Part shown: one piece after another, positions 24,976 through 34,994 of the stretch | Layout: each line of letters begins with the position of its first letter | How positions within the stretch are numbered: position 1 is the first letter of the stretch | Assembly (NCBI GenBank): GCA_039105265.1 | Contig: JAPFFF010000102.1 | Coordinates: 1-64,000 of the forward strand | Reading direction: 5' to 3' | DNA length: 64,000 nucleotides | Source: Tritrichomonas musculus | Taxonomy: Eukaryota; Parabasalia; Tritrichomonadida; Tritrichomonadidae | The notes under the pieces: generated by a model | Database searches by the model: none | The model's input: the letters and a program-made list of their open reading frames with translations, nothing else | Told to the model about the DNA's origin: nothing | Position numbers and translations under genes: made by a program

Positions 24976-25204
24976 GATATTTATTTTTAGTCAAAATGGA
25001 GTTACCACTAACCCTCTCAACATTCCCCAAATTCCGTGGGGATTCAATCCCCAGCCTTGGGGAGATGGGGAATATACTAAAATTCTCAAAAAAATGGTTA
25101 TAATATTTTAAAATTCATTATTTGTGCCTAATATTTGATTATACTTCTGTATATATTTGTTATTTATAATATTAATAATTATTATTAATTATTATTATTA
25201 TATC

Positions 25205-25238
25205 AAAAAAACCATGAGTAGCTACTCATGGTTTTTTT
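25205..25238. repeat. 34-bp perfect palindrome
   Basis: Two 17-base arms, AAAAAAACCATGAGTAG and its exact complement, with no loop. A second imperfect copy of the core (GAGTAGCTACCCATGGTTTTTT) follows at about 25272-25293. The stem followed by T's could act as a terminator, or the pair could be a miniature inverted-repeat remnant. Confidence 0.8.
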
Positions 25239-25938
25239 GAAGAAATAATTTGTTTTTCCTTTATTAAGTGTGAGTAGCTACCCATGGTTTTTTGAAAATT
25301 AAAGAACTCTCCAAATTTACAGTAAACCAACTCTAAAAATCAATAATTTTGGTGTTAAGCGATAAAGTAAATTATAATTCATTATATTATATTTATAATA
25401 ATATATATATTTTGTTTAATTTCATTTTTTAAATTTTTTCCCCAAAAATTCTTCTTGGGGAAAAATCCCCAAAACATAAACCATTCAATTCCATTCAATT
25501 TTTCCCCCAAATAAAGCTTGGGGATTTTTCCCCAGGGGATGAAAATCGAAAAATTTGCTATTTTTTTTATTTTATAAATAATTTCTATACATGGTCATAT
25601 AATTAAAAATTGCATTCCCCAGAAAATCTGAGCAACAAATTATTTTAATATATTATTCTATTTTTTCAAATTGGAAATTAAAGGATGGATTTAAATATAC
25701 TATCGAATAAAGATAATTTTTTATAAGTTAATCCATTAAATTCTTTTTAAAAAGAAGAATATTATATAAAAATAATTTTTTTTAATAAAGAATGCATGCC
25801 AACCATGATAGAGCAAATGTAGAACTTTATAATTTAACTATATTTGAATAAATTTAAATCATTTTTTTTTTAAATCATAATAAATTTAAAACCGAAACTT
25901 ATAAATCGTTAATATTTTTATGAATATAATATTTAAAG

Positions 25939-26994
25939 CAGGGATGTTTATCGATAGTGTCCGATAACGGTTAAATACGTTGCCAATATTATCGATATTA
26001 TCGGGAGTAGAGTAGAATAACCGATACTATCCGATAATAAATATCATTATCGATAAAAACGGTTTTTATCATGGCCAATAATGACCGATATTTTTAACTT
26101 TTTTAAGGTAAAGAAAAGATATTTACTAGAAATTATGGCTATTTAATTGTTATATAATTATATAAAAGTTATTTTTTCAAGTAATGACATATAAAAAAGC
26201 TTGTATGTACAAATGATCAAATTATTAAAAAAGATTTTTTATATTTCATAGGAAATTAACTTTTATTATAATAAAAGATAAGTAATATATTATAATTCTA
26301 ATAATAGTTAAGTATGAAATTTAAAATCAATAAAGATAATTTTATTTTGGCAAAAAAATTAAATTTATCAAAAAGTGAACATGATAACTTTTTGTAAATT
26401 AATAAAATTCTCTCCATTTCTCTAAATATTTTTAGACTTGATATTCTTTTAATAAAAAAAAAACGCAAATTATTTTAGTAGCATTGCATTAATATTTCAT
26501 TACATATTAAGATTCGTTAATTTGCAAATATGGAAATAATTTAATACTGAGAAGATATGAGGAAATTATCGTCTTATAACTTTGTTCTTAATCATAATCT
26601 TTTTTTGTTGGCCAATTGGTTCTTTTTTAAAAATTTTGAAAATAATCTTTTTATGTATTAATCAAAAACCTGATTTTTTAGCTTCTCATTATTATATTGG
26701 ACATATAATGCACTCTGACCTTATTTCGCTTATTTCAGCATGTACTATTGAAGTACAATTAAAAATATAAAATTCCAAATTTTAATCAAAAATGTAAAAA
26801 AAAAGTATGGATATTTTATTATAAAATATCGGAGAATATCGAACCGTAACCGTCCGATAGTGACCAAATATCGGCGGTTTTGCTTAACGTATTTATCGAT
26901 AATTATTGGTTATCGAACAAATTTTTATCGATATTATCGGACTATCGATAATGAGCCGATAATCGATATTTATCATCATCGATCGACAACCCTG
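25939..26994. mobile_element. hAT-superfamily non-autonomous DNA transposon (1056 bp)
   Basis: The ends are CAGGG...CCCTG, and the element is flanked by a perfect 8-bp target duplication ATTTAAAG (25931-25938 and 26995-27002), the hallmark of hAT insertions. About 130 bp at each end are rich in TATCGATA/CCGATA-type sub-repeats in both orientations, typical of hAT subterminal transposase-binding sites. The interior is AT-rich with no transposase; the longest open stretch is about 62 codons. The intact duplication suggests a fairly recent insertion. Confidence 0.88.
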
Positions 26995-28288
26995 ATTTAA
27001 AGCCAAAAATATAGTAAAATTAAAAAAAACTTTAAGATTTAACAATAATTTGACTTTAAAAAGCCCTCCGAATAGACCTTGTAAGGGGTACCCGATTTAC
27101 CCATTTTCAATCGGGTCAAAAATTTTAGGTATATTTTGACCAGGGGTCGCAAATTACCGCCTACCCGAAGCGGTTTTTGACCCGAAATTTTTAAAATTCA
27201 TTTATCTCAAAATGTGGAATAAATATTTATATAAAAAAAGGTTTATTAAAAAATTTACAAGCTTTTTAATCCTTTTTAATAAAAATTTTTATTTCATTAG
27301 AATAATGCTTCTGATAATTTTCTCAAAAATTGTTTTTTGAAATTATTTTCTCTATTATTCTATTTAATGCAATTTTTAATATCAGAAAACCTTTTTTCTT
27401 GAAAGTTAATTGATTTTTTTTGTATCATATTTTTTTCTGATTTTCATTGTCAGTTAATTTATTGTTTAGATGACTTATGAAAAGAGAAATTATACATAAA
27501 TTTAAGTTACGTAATATTTTTTTATATTAAGCTTTGAAATCTACAAATTTAAAATAATACAAACTATTCATTTACTTGTTTTATATTTTTTATCTTTTTT
27601 TCATAGTTTATACTATGCATTTTAGTTCATTTTGCTATTAATTAATGTTACTAATCACTTATATAATTAAAAAATATTGGCATTTCTTTCTTTTACTTCA
27701 TGTTTGAATACAATATTAAGATATATTAATAACTATTTCAGATTTTAAAAGATTATCCTGTTTTGACAAACTTTTACTTGATTTTCAAATAAAAAAAAGG
27801 TGCGAGAACTAAATAACCAAAAAATAACCGTTTTTTAATTTTTCAAATATCTCATAATATTTTAAATATTTTATACTATTTAAAATAAATATAATATATA
27901 TTTATTGTATAATAATTAAAAAATAATATTTTATTTCTTGAACCTCATTATAGATACTGAAAAATGCATATCTATTTTGGGGAACAAAAAACTAAATAAT
28001 TCAATAAATAATTGTTATTTTTGTTTGATAGATGCTTATTAATGTTTTTAATTATATCAGAAATCTTTATAAATGATAAAATTAAGATTTTATATTAATT
28101 TAGCTGAGATATATTTAAAACACAATCAAAAAACTAATATTTTAAAAATATCTCAATTTTTTTTTGTTTCTATGGGGATAACTACTTATAATTTTACTGC
28201 ATTTTTTATTTGTATTATTATATTTTTAAATGAAATGAAATGGCTCGGGAGACGCCATTTTAGTTTTTTTAAATCAAATTCAGAGAAG

Positions 28289-29300
28289 TAGGATTTATTC
28301 CTCTCAATTGCATTCAATTTTCAAAATTTAATAAAAAAGTATAGATATTTGATATTTCAAGTTGAAAAGAACATATAGTAATTTTACATATTATTTGATA
28401 CATGATATATTATGCAAAAAAATCATTTTCGTTGAGTTTTGGATGAGTCAGTCGAAATATTAAAATCAACATATCTTTATTTAATTTTATATAAATTGGG
28501 AATGTAATGCATTATTTCGGTTTATATCAACAATATATTTCTTATTAAGCTTGAAATTCCTCATTTAAATCTAAATTTTCCAAATAAAAAGCTTTTTTAT
28601 TTTTGAAGTTCCCATGTAAAAAATGGCCCTATCATTCTCAATAAAACTTATCTATTATATTAAATGTAATATTTAATGCTTATAAACATTTTTATATACG
28701 AAACGTTAGAGCCATTTTTAAGATACAAATGCTATTTATATATGGCCAAAATTGTTTTTAATATTTGACTATCCATTCAATTAATTGATAAAGCTTTATT
28801 AAATATATGTTTTGATTGATTTTATTAAATTCTGAGAATTAGGATTTATTCCTCTCAATTTAAAAAATGGACAAAAAAGTAAAGAAAATGAGCATTTCTA
28901 TTTAAGAAAACTTAATAAAATTTACAAAAACTAAATATTGCATTGAAATATTTATGAATATATATTTATTATTGTATGAAAAGGAAATTGAAGAAAAAAT
29001 TATTATTAGCATATTTTGATTATTTTTTAACAAAGCATGAATTTGGTTATATTATTTCAAATAGATCGCAAATATAAATAGAATTTTCAATCAAAATCTG
29101 GATTTTATTTAAAATTCGTCTAATAAAATGGATTTAACATTTAACAATGAATAATTAAAAAATGGCCCTATGAATTTTGGTGAAACAGTTTTATTTAAAT
29201 AAATATACAATTTACTCACTATTCTACAATTTTTTTTATTATCCTTAGAGCCATTTTTGAGATATGATTATGAAAAAAATATTTGGCCAGATTTCTCAGA
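28289..29300. repeat. Two diverged direct repeats of about 540 bp
   Basis: Three blocks recur in the same order and nearly the same spacing: TAGGATTTATTCCTCTCAATT (28289, 28840), AAATGGCCCTAT (28621, 29160) and TTAGAGCCATTTTT (28706, 29245), at offsets of about 540-551 bp. The sequence between the blocks has diverged strongly, so the duplication is old. Confidence 0.65.
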
Positions 29301-29328
29301 AATTTTCTCTCAGAAATTTTAATAAATA

Positions 29329-29505
29329 ATGATGAAAAAGCTTTCAACTGAAGATTTATTATTATTTTTTATACAAAACTATTCAACAATTAATCACAAT
29401 TTGGAAAAAGAAGGCTTCGATGATGATGAATTTGAAGAAAAATTAAATTTTCACTATAAAATTGGGCTCAGATTATTAAAAAGATGGACTTCCGTAATAA
29501 AGTAA
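29329..29505 (+). CDS. 58-aa small reading frame
   Basis: Starts MMKKLSTEDLLLFFIQNYSTI, then an acidic stretch (KEGFDDDEFEEKLNF) and ends LLKRWTSVIK. Codon content looks more protein-like than the surrounding A/T sequence. It lies inside the candidate inverted-repeat transposon. No homologue in the window and no recognised family; it may be a captured or relict exon. Confidence 0.3.
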   Translation: MMKKLSTEDLLLFFIQNYSTINHNLEKEGFDDDEFEEKLNFHYKIGLRLLKRWTSVIK

Positions 29506-30117
29506 AATTAAAAGCTCCTAATTAATAAAAAATTAATTTTTAATAACTAAAAATAGCATAAATAATATTATATTTATATTTTAAAAAATTGAATGGTTTA
29601 TATATTAATATATTCAAATCTATAAAATAATTAAATAATAAATATTTTGGCAACTACGGAGAGAAAGATCACAAAATTAAAATATGATATTTATCATTTT
29701 ATAATGTATATTGTATTTCAAAATTTTGTTGTAATTTTAAAAAAGAGAGTTCTCGCACCTCTAATAAAAAAGTCTTTTCTAAATAAAATTTAAAGTATTT
29801 CATATAACAAGTCATATCATAAAATTTTGTTTTCTAAAATCAAAATTCACTTTAAAAAAATACATGAATCAATAAAAAATTAATTATAGAACATGGTTTT
29901 ATAAAAAATAATCCAAAAAATACACTAGAAATAAAAGGGTCAAACGCGAACGCTTCATTTTTTTTTTGGGTAGTGACCCAAAAAAAAAATTTGTGGTCAG
30001 GTTAATATTTTAGGGTGACCTTTCGAAGGTTTACCTCCGAATTTATACTTAACGTCAAGTTTAAATTCATTTTAAAAATATCTTTTGATGTGATATGTTT
30101 TTTCATATCATTTTTTA

Positions 30118-30900
30118 TTAAATAAATGCCGAGATATAGCCCACTGTTGATACCAAGAACAGAGAGATTGAAGCACTCAACGACATGATCAATGAATTGA
30201 ATTCAACAATCAAAGGACTCAATGTGCAGATTGCAGGATAACAATCAACAATTGGAGCTAAGAACAGAGAAATCGAAGCACTGATTGGCAAGATCAGCGA
30301 GATGACAGCTACATTTGAATCCATCAATGTCAAGACTACAGAACTTCAAACAACTGTTGGAGCCAAGAACAGAGAGATTGAAACACTCAACAGCAAGATC
30401 AATGAATTGAATTCGACAATCGAAGGACCCAATAGACAGATTGCACAATCACAATCAACTATTGAAACAAGGAACAGAGAAATCGAAGCTCTAAAAGGCA
30501 AGATCAGCTAGTTGCAATCAACAAATGAAGCCAAGGATAGAGAGATCGGAATCCTCAATGACAAGATCAATGATTATAATTCAACAATTGAATCACTCAA
30601 ATGCACGATTGCTGAACTTCAATCCACTGTTGAAGTCACAAACAGAGAAATCGAAGCCATCAAATGAAAGATCACTGAATTGACCAACGAAATCTCAAGA
30701 TTGAACTCTGAAAATAAGAACCACAACAACAAGTTGAACAACTTAATACCAAGATTTCAGAATTACAATCAAAAATCGAAGCCGAATATCGGGAAATTAA
30801 ATCCCTCAATTGAAATATTAGTGAATTATGATCAAAAATTAATCGCTCAATGGCAATATCAGCGAATTGCAATCAACGTCCGAAGCCAAATATCGTGAAA
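30118..30900 (+). pseudogene. Decayed coiled-coil repeat gene
   Basis: A patch of less AT-rich sequence with tandem repeats of roughly 110 bp. Each encodes variants of KNREIE(A/T)LN(S/D)KINELNSTI and similar heptad coiled-coil units, as in the long coiled-coil proteins often named viral A-type inclusion or myosin-like. The longest open pieces are at 30302-30511 and 30680-30898. Reading is interrupted several times, and neither a start nor an end can be defined, so it is a remnant. It stands alone between A/T-rich non-coding stretches. Confidence 0.6.
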
Positions 30901-31789
30901 ATTGCGATCAAAAATTAATTGTTCAACAACATAAAATATATAGTTGGTAGACAAAAGTCAATTTCGGGACAAAATCTGCTTCATTTTTTTAAATGAATTT
31001 AAAATAAGTTTTTCTCATGAACAATTTGGAATAATTCAATACTTTTAATAGATTAGTCTATAATACTTTATATTTATTCTATTTTGAATGCTATTTAAAG
31101 TAAACATTCTTTATATATGATTTTTCCCTTCATTTAATTGTTTTTCAGAAAAATGATGATTTCTTTATATATAAAAGGAATACTACCTTAACACTCTACA
31201 TTAATATTTGATGCAATGCATTACATCTTTTGAGAATTTAATAATTTGACTGTTAACTGTAGGTATCGAATTTTTGCCACTTTTTTGAATTTTCATAATT
31301 TATCGAAAATTTTGTTAAAATATGGTTTTATATATTTCTATCTTAGTAGTTCCATTTTAACATTATTTTATTATTATATTATCAAATGAAAATTATATAT
31401 ATAATTAAAAATATAAATGATATTTAGTATTTAATAAGATAACTTTATATTTATAATATCGAAAGCTTTCAGAAAAAAATTTTCGTTTTAATAATTTCAA
31501 ACACTTTTAAAGCAACTTTATATTTTCTCATAAAAATTTGCAATAAATTATTATTAGAGAAAAACAAAATTGCAAATTCCAAACGTTGATAAATATATGA
31601 ATAGACAGTATTTGCACTTTTACTATTTGATTTTTCAAAATTCATCAAATAATTCAGTACATATCATAATATTTCCTATATTTTTATTTCAAAAAAAAAA
31701 AAAAAAAAATTGAAAAGAGATGGTTACATTTCCCCAAGGATTTCCCCCATGGGGAAAAATCTTCCCCACAGTGAGACCATTAATTACCA

Positions 31790-32455
31790 CCAAGAGTTAA
31801 AACACAACACCCTAATCGTGAAAATATTGTACATCATGCTAACGTTCCTGTCCCAATTGAGACTGCTTTTTTCTTAGAGGACTCACAAAGAGATCCAAGC
31901 AAATTTAATCGTTTTTATTTCAATTTTCCTGGTGATTGGTCAACGTCAAACAAAGGCGAAACAATTGTGGGTGTAAGGTCAATGTGGCTCGTTTCAAAAA
32001 GACGAAAACTTGAATTCACAATTAGAATTGCTAAATATGTAAAAAAGATGTTTCAATCTATTGTGGGGAATACGACAAATGAAAAAATAACCAATATGCA
32101 AACATCAGATGGTTATAAAAATAGTATTAAAATCAAAGAAATAAAAGTAATTGACTGGCTCTCAACAGAAAGAGATTTCAGAGGTTTTTTTGAAGCAGTA
32201 CACAATTCATTGAAAAATTATATCTCATCTTTATGGAAGGATCCTTATGAAATATTTGAACAATCTGATCTTGATGTTTTGAATAGAGACATACAAACTG
32301 ACGGTTATTATGACGATAGAGGGTTTCATGAAAAAATATATTCTGAACGAAACAATAATTCTTTAGATCCATACGGTTGTGCTTTCAAATTGAAAGAAAT
32401 AAACAAAGATTTTGAAGAAGTATTCAATATTGGTGACCAATATTGGTGTATATGA
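31790..32455 (+). CDS. Partial unidentified gene, possible virus-like protein
   Basis: An open frame without an ATG near its left limit. It reads NVPVPIETAFFLEDSQRDPSK, then FYFNFPGDWSTSNKGETIVGVRSMW, VSKRRKLEFTIRIAKYVKKMF, and on to DQYWCI at the stop. It looks like a genuine folded protein (mixed strands and helices) but no family is recognised. The protease-like frame overlaps its end. Both seem to be older genes bordered by element C. It could be part of an earlier Polinton-like element or a host locus. Confidence 0.45.
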   Translation, partial: PRVKTQHPNRENIVHHANVPVPIETAFFLEDSQRDPSKFNRFYFNFPGDWSTSNKGETIVGVRSMWLVSKRRKLEFTIRIAKYVKKMFQSIVGNTTNEKITNMQTSDGYKNSIKIKEIKVIDWLSTERDFRGFFEAVHNSLKNYISSLWKDPYEIFEQSDLDVLNRDIQTDGYYDDRGFHEKIYSERNNNSLDPYGCAFKLKEINKDFEEVFNIGDQYWCI

Positions 32456-32852
32456 TTCAATCAGAAAATGGATTTGCATATCTAAAACTATTAGTAGAAA
32501 AAAGGAAAAAAAGGTGAAAAGAATAGGACATGTAGCCTTATTGCCTCCTGATTGGTTTTATTATCTATATGAGAATCCGAAACAAGAAGCAGTGGACTCT
32601 CTCTTTGAGTATCTTAGTAAAGCTCCACAGTTTAATAAGAAACCAATTGATTATTATGATTGCATTGTAATTCCTGCTGAACTAGAGGAACATTGGATAT
32701 TAATAGTAATCGATAATGGCAATAAAGATATCGGTGTATATGATTCAAACATGAAAGCATACCCAGATATCGGTAAAATAATAAATAAATTCTTGAAATC
32801 ACAAGGCATTAATCAGAAATATCCAATGAGATATAATCGTGAGAGAGTACTA
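32412..32852 (+). pseudogene. Ulp1/adenain-like cysteine protease, partial, bordered by element C
   Basis: The readable part shows the C48/adenain fold signature: DYYDCIVIPAELEEHWILIVID, with the His-Trp pair followed by a strand, then GVYDSNMKAYPD with the acidic residue, and a following helix (IINKFLKSQGINQKY). Such enzymes mature capsids in Polintons and adenoviruses or remove SUMO in host cells. The sequence stops being protease exactly at the tip of element C (32853), consistent with C having inserted into it. Upstream the frame overlaps the preceding gene's end. No protease was recognised in the A/D or B/C gene sets, so its origin is a separate element or the host. Confidence 0.6.
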
Positions 32853-32861
32853 TAGACCGGC

Positions 32862-33155
32862 TGGAGGGGTGAAATAAAAGGGGTATCAAAAGGGGTAGGG
32901 TTAAAATACATATCTTTGATATTTATATTTTAATTTTTTATCGTTTATGAAAGTCATGTATTATGTTGATGATGGGGTTCGCGTATTTTACACACCAAAG
33001 AAACGCTTGAATATGTGGGATAAGTCAATTAAAGAATTCTTGACGAAAATCAATAATGACAAGGAATTTGCCTTGAATTGTTTTATTAATGTTTTATTTT
33101 TGGAGGGGTGAAATAAAAGGGGTATCAAAAGGGGTAGGGTTAAAATACATATTTT
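32862..33155. repeat. 239-bp-spaced direct repeat pair in the element C end
   Basis: TGGAGGGGTGAAATAAAAGG and the following 35 bases occur identically at 32862 and 33101. A third, slightly diverged, inverted copy is the end block of element B (24196-24237). The purine-rich run with GGGG spaced every 6-12 bases is distinctive and may be a protein-binding or G-rich structural site at the family-2 ends. Confidence 0.75.
32947..33111 (+). CDS. 54-aa reading frame inside the element C terminal region
   Basis: MKVMYYVDDGVRVFYTPKKRLNM followed by WDKSIKEFLTKINNDKEFALNC and ending LEG at a stop inside the second G-rich direct repeat. Protein-like composition and a T-rich leader (AATTTTTTATCGTTT) support it. 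No counterpart is visible in element B, and the 3' end falls in the repeat, so it may be the beginning of a longer gene joined to repeat DNA. Confidence 0.4.
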   Translation: MKVMYYVDDGVRVFYTPKKRLNMWDKSIKEFLTKINNDKEFALNCFINVLFLEG

Positions 33156-33228
33156 TAAATTTACAAAAATAACCTCAACGAAAAATAGAACTTTCAAAAA
33201 TTTTTTATTTTTTTATCATCCGTTTATA

Positions 33229-33392
33229 ATGTCAAACCAAGCTGAACAATTAAATGACATTCATTAAATGACTACGATAATGATGATATCATAGATGAAG
33301 TACTAAAAGAGATAAATCACTTTATTAATCAACTAAAGAAATTCAACGGTACTGAACAATTAATAGCTGAACTTGAAGAACTCATTTATTAG
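33229..33392 (+). pseudogene. 68-aa terminal-repeat gene, second copy (element C)
   Basis: Starts MSNQAEQLN and keeps the second half of the gene at 23793 almost unchanged (INHFINQLKKFNGTEQLIAELEELIY). Broken, about one break. Its opposite orientation relative to the copy in element B fits location within an inverted terminal repeat. Confidence 0.6.
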
Positions 33393-33460
33393 ACAATTCA
33401 TTTAATTCATTCTCAAGCTGATGAACTTTATTTTTTGTTTTTTAATTTCATGATAAAGAT

Positions 33461-33916
33461 ATGTCAACGCCAAAAGTTTATGATTACATTAATTCACATA
33501 TTGAAATGTTAGATGAATCAGAGAAGTTTAAACAATGTGATTTCTCAATATTGTGTGATAGATATCCAATACCAAGTGGAAAGGCTACATATAAAGCTAA
33601 AGTGATGTACATATCATTGAAGAACAAAGATAATGAATTCAAACGATTATATTATGACAAGATTGTTGAACTCGGTCTTGAATACATAACACTTACATCA
33701 AATGTTAGAAGAAGAATATCAACGAATTCACTTGAATTCTTCGTTGAAGGTTCAAGTGAAGAACAATCATTTAAAGATTACAAGTATTATAATTACAGTA
33801 TCAGGAAAGTCAATAATAAGAAAACAAAGGAACTCATCGAACAGATGAGACAAAAATATAATATCAATACACCTCAACTGTTTGTTGGCGCCCAACAACA
33901 AATTGTATTAGATTAA
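33461..33916 (+). CDS. 151-aa conserved Maverick protein (element C)
   Basis: Homologue of the 152-aa protein at 14123: VYDYINSHIEMLDE, CDFSILCDRYPI, AKVMYISLKNKDNEFKRLYYDKI, LTSNVRRRISTNSLEFFVEG and end FVGAQQQIVLD. It overlaps the convergent ATPase by 4 bp, reproducing the family-1 pairing but as part of a block inverted relative to the other genes. Function unknown. Confidence 0.72.
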   Translation: MSTPKVYDYINSHIEMLDESEKFKQCDFSILCDRYPIPSGKATYKAKVMYISLKNKDNEFKRLYYDKIVELGLEYITLTSNVRRRISTNSLEFFVEGSSEEQSFKDYKYYNYSIRKVNNKKTKELIEQMRQKYNINTPQLFVGAQQQIVLD

Positions 33917-34827
33917 TGAATTTCAATTGTATTTGTTCTCGTATTGACCAATATGAATTGATGACCTGATAAGTCTTTATATTTTTGCCATAAATGTTCA
34001 AACTCAATTGGCATTGGAACTTGATGATATACATAACTTAGCTTTTGCCTTGAATAACCACTGAAGATAAAGAATGATGTCGCGTTATTCTTGTAATCAG
34101 TTTTGATTGCTTTGAAGAACTGAATATTAATATATACGATTGAATGCTTATGTCTAAGCTGTGAAACATAATTTGTAAAGTAATCAGTCTTTAAAATTAA
34201 TGAACGGCTCGCATCTTCACAAAGAATGATTGTGTTTAATGGTTCATTTGGTTGACCTAGCTTATCGATATGAAGAAACTCAAACATATCATTTAACTTC
34301 TTTTCATTAATTACTATTTTTGGGGTCGAACAATATTTATCATACAATTCTTTATATAAATCAAGTTGTTTAAGATATTCTTCAGCATTTGAATCACTAA
34401 TGACTTTGATCGGAAGTTGTATCAATTCACGTTGAGCAATAAATGTTGCATCATTGATTGTACCGCTCTTAGTTATATAAACGATTAAATGAAAGTCAGA
34501 GTTCTTTAATCTTGACATTTGAATGATATCTCTTAAAACGACATGGCTCTTTCCTCTTACTTGATTTCCGACAAGTATGTTCAATGAATTGTATTGTGCA
34601 TAGATGCCGTTCGCGATCGGTCTGATTGATTCATTCTTTATTTTTGATTCATTGCGTTGATAAGCTTTGTTCATCTCATCATCAATGTTAAATGTCTTTT
34701 CATTAACTGTTGGTCTGAATGATTCATATTCAAATGCAAAGCTCATTTGGTCATCATCATAATCAGAGCTATTAGAAAATAAAACCTCTTTATAAGTAAA
34801 GTGCGTCGGTTTCATGAAACGTTTCAT
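33913..34827 (-). CDS. FtsK/HerA-type DNA-packaging ATPase (element C)
   Basis: A 304-residue homologue of the element A ATPase. Walker A GNQVRGKS lies in the context LNILVGNQVRGKSHVVLRDI (about residue 83), Walker B in NTIILCED, followed by RHKHSIVYINIQFFKAIKTDYKN. The full length is open. It lacks the mini-hairpin insertion seen in the family-1 copy. The membrane peptide gene lies 25 bp upstream. Confidence 0.9.
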   Translation of the reverse strand: MKRFMKPTHFTYKEVLFSNSSDYDDDQMSFAFEYESFRPTVNEKTFNIDDEMNKAYQRNESKIKNESIRPIANGIYAQYNSLNILVGNQVRGKSHVVLRDIIQMSRLKNSDFHLIVYITKSGTINDATFIAQRELIQLPIKVISDSNAEEYLKQLDLYKELYDKYCSTPKIVINEKKLNDMFEFLHIDKLGQPNEPLNTIILCEDASRSLILKTDYFTNYVSQLRHKHSIVYINIQFFKAIKTDYKNNATSFFIFSGYSRQKLSYVYHQVPMPIEFEHLWQKYKDLSGHQFILVNTRTNTIEIH

Positions 34828-34852
34828 TTCTTTAGTTTTCGTTAAAGCTCAG

Positions 34853-34984
34853 TCATGAATACATTTTTGTTCTTATCTCTTCACTGAGTTCTGGTTCTTT
34901 GTCAGGCATCATTAATGATACTTCAACAATCTTCACTAAAAATAAACCTGTCAGTAATGAAATAACTAATATTTCATATATCAT
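34853..34984 (-). CDS. 43-aa single-pass membrane peptide (element C)
   Basis: Minus-strand frame reading MIYEILVISLLTGLFLVKI, a hydrophobic span, then VSLMMPDKEPELSEEIRTKMYS. Its tail matches PDEPPELSEEMRQKLYC of the peptide at 13051, with the same length and the same place immediately upstream of the ATPase. Conservation of such a short protein in two diverged families strongly suggests a real gene. Confidence 0.68.
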   Translation of the reverse strand: MIYEILVISLLTGLFLVKIVEVSLMMPDKEPELSEEIRTKMYS

Positions 34985-34994
34985 TTATTAGTTT

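Larger units (their letters stand above)
27796..29762. mobile_element. Candidate terminal-inverted-repeat DNA transposon (about 2 kb)
   Basis: A perfect 13-bp inverted repeat, AGGTGCGAGAACT at 27798-27810 and its complement at 29748-29760, is bordered by the possible 8-bp duplication AATAAAAA (27788-27795, 29763-29770); the low complexity weakens the latter. Inside are two diverged direct repeats of about 540 bp and a 58-codon reading frame near the right end. No transposase is recognised, so it is probably non-autonomous. Confidence 0.5.
27066..30050. repeat. Candidate diverged inverted-repeat pair enclosing about 3 kb
   Basis: The block at 27066-27190 (CTCCGAATAGACCTTGTAAGGGGTACCC... to GAAGCGGTTTTTGACCCG) resembles the reverse complement of 29935-30050 (TTCGGAGGTAAACCTTCGAAAGGTCACCC... 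to GAAGCGTTCGCGTTTGACCC). Both hold runs of GGGTCA/TGACCC. Similarity is partial and judged by eye. If real, it is an old terminal-inverted-repeat transposon into which the element at 27796 later inserted. Confidence 0.35.
24976..31789. other. AT-rich, gene-poor spacer between partial genes
   Basis: Nearly 7 kb of low-complexity A/T sequence without a convincing long gene. It holds CCCC/GGGG-rich mini-palindromes near both ends (25020-25070, 25440-25545, 31725-31770), a 34-bp perfect palindrome, a hAT-type transposon, a second inverted-repeat element with internal direct repeats, and a decayed coiled-coil repeat. The remainder shows nothing I can name. The composition differs visibly from the Maverick genes on either side. 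Confidence 0.7.
32853..33436. repeat. Left terminal repeat region of element C
   Basis: Inverted counterpart of 23751-24247 in element B: the 52-bp end block, then the 68-aa gene and the tail of the 75-aa gene. It is longer than B's by an extra stretch holding a 54-aa reading frame, bounded by two copies of a 55-bp direct repeat (32862-32916 and 33101-33155, 239 bp apart). Confidence 0.7.

Noticed and set aside
25131-25200. A/T runs such as TTATTATTAATTATTATTATT as possible CRISPR or microsatellite array
   Set aside because: Simple low-complexity sequence with no spacer structure; expected in this composition.
26582-26770. 62-codon frame inside the hAT-type element as a possible transposase piece
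   Set aside because: No transposase motif; hydrophobic translation of A/T-rich DNA.
28073-28291. 72-codon reading frame in the A/T-rich spacer
   Set aside because: Isoleucine/phenylalanine/lysine-rich translation of A/T sequence overlapping the candidate transposon's repeats; no homologue in the window.
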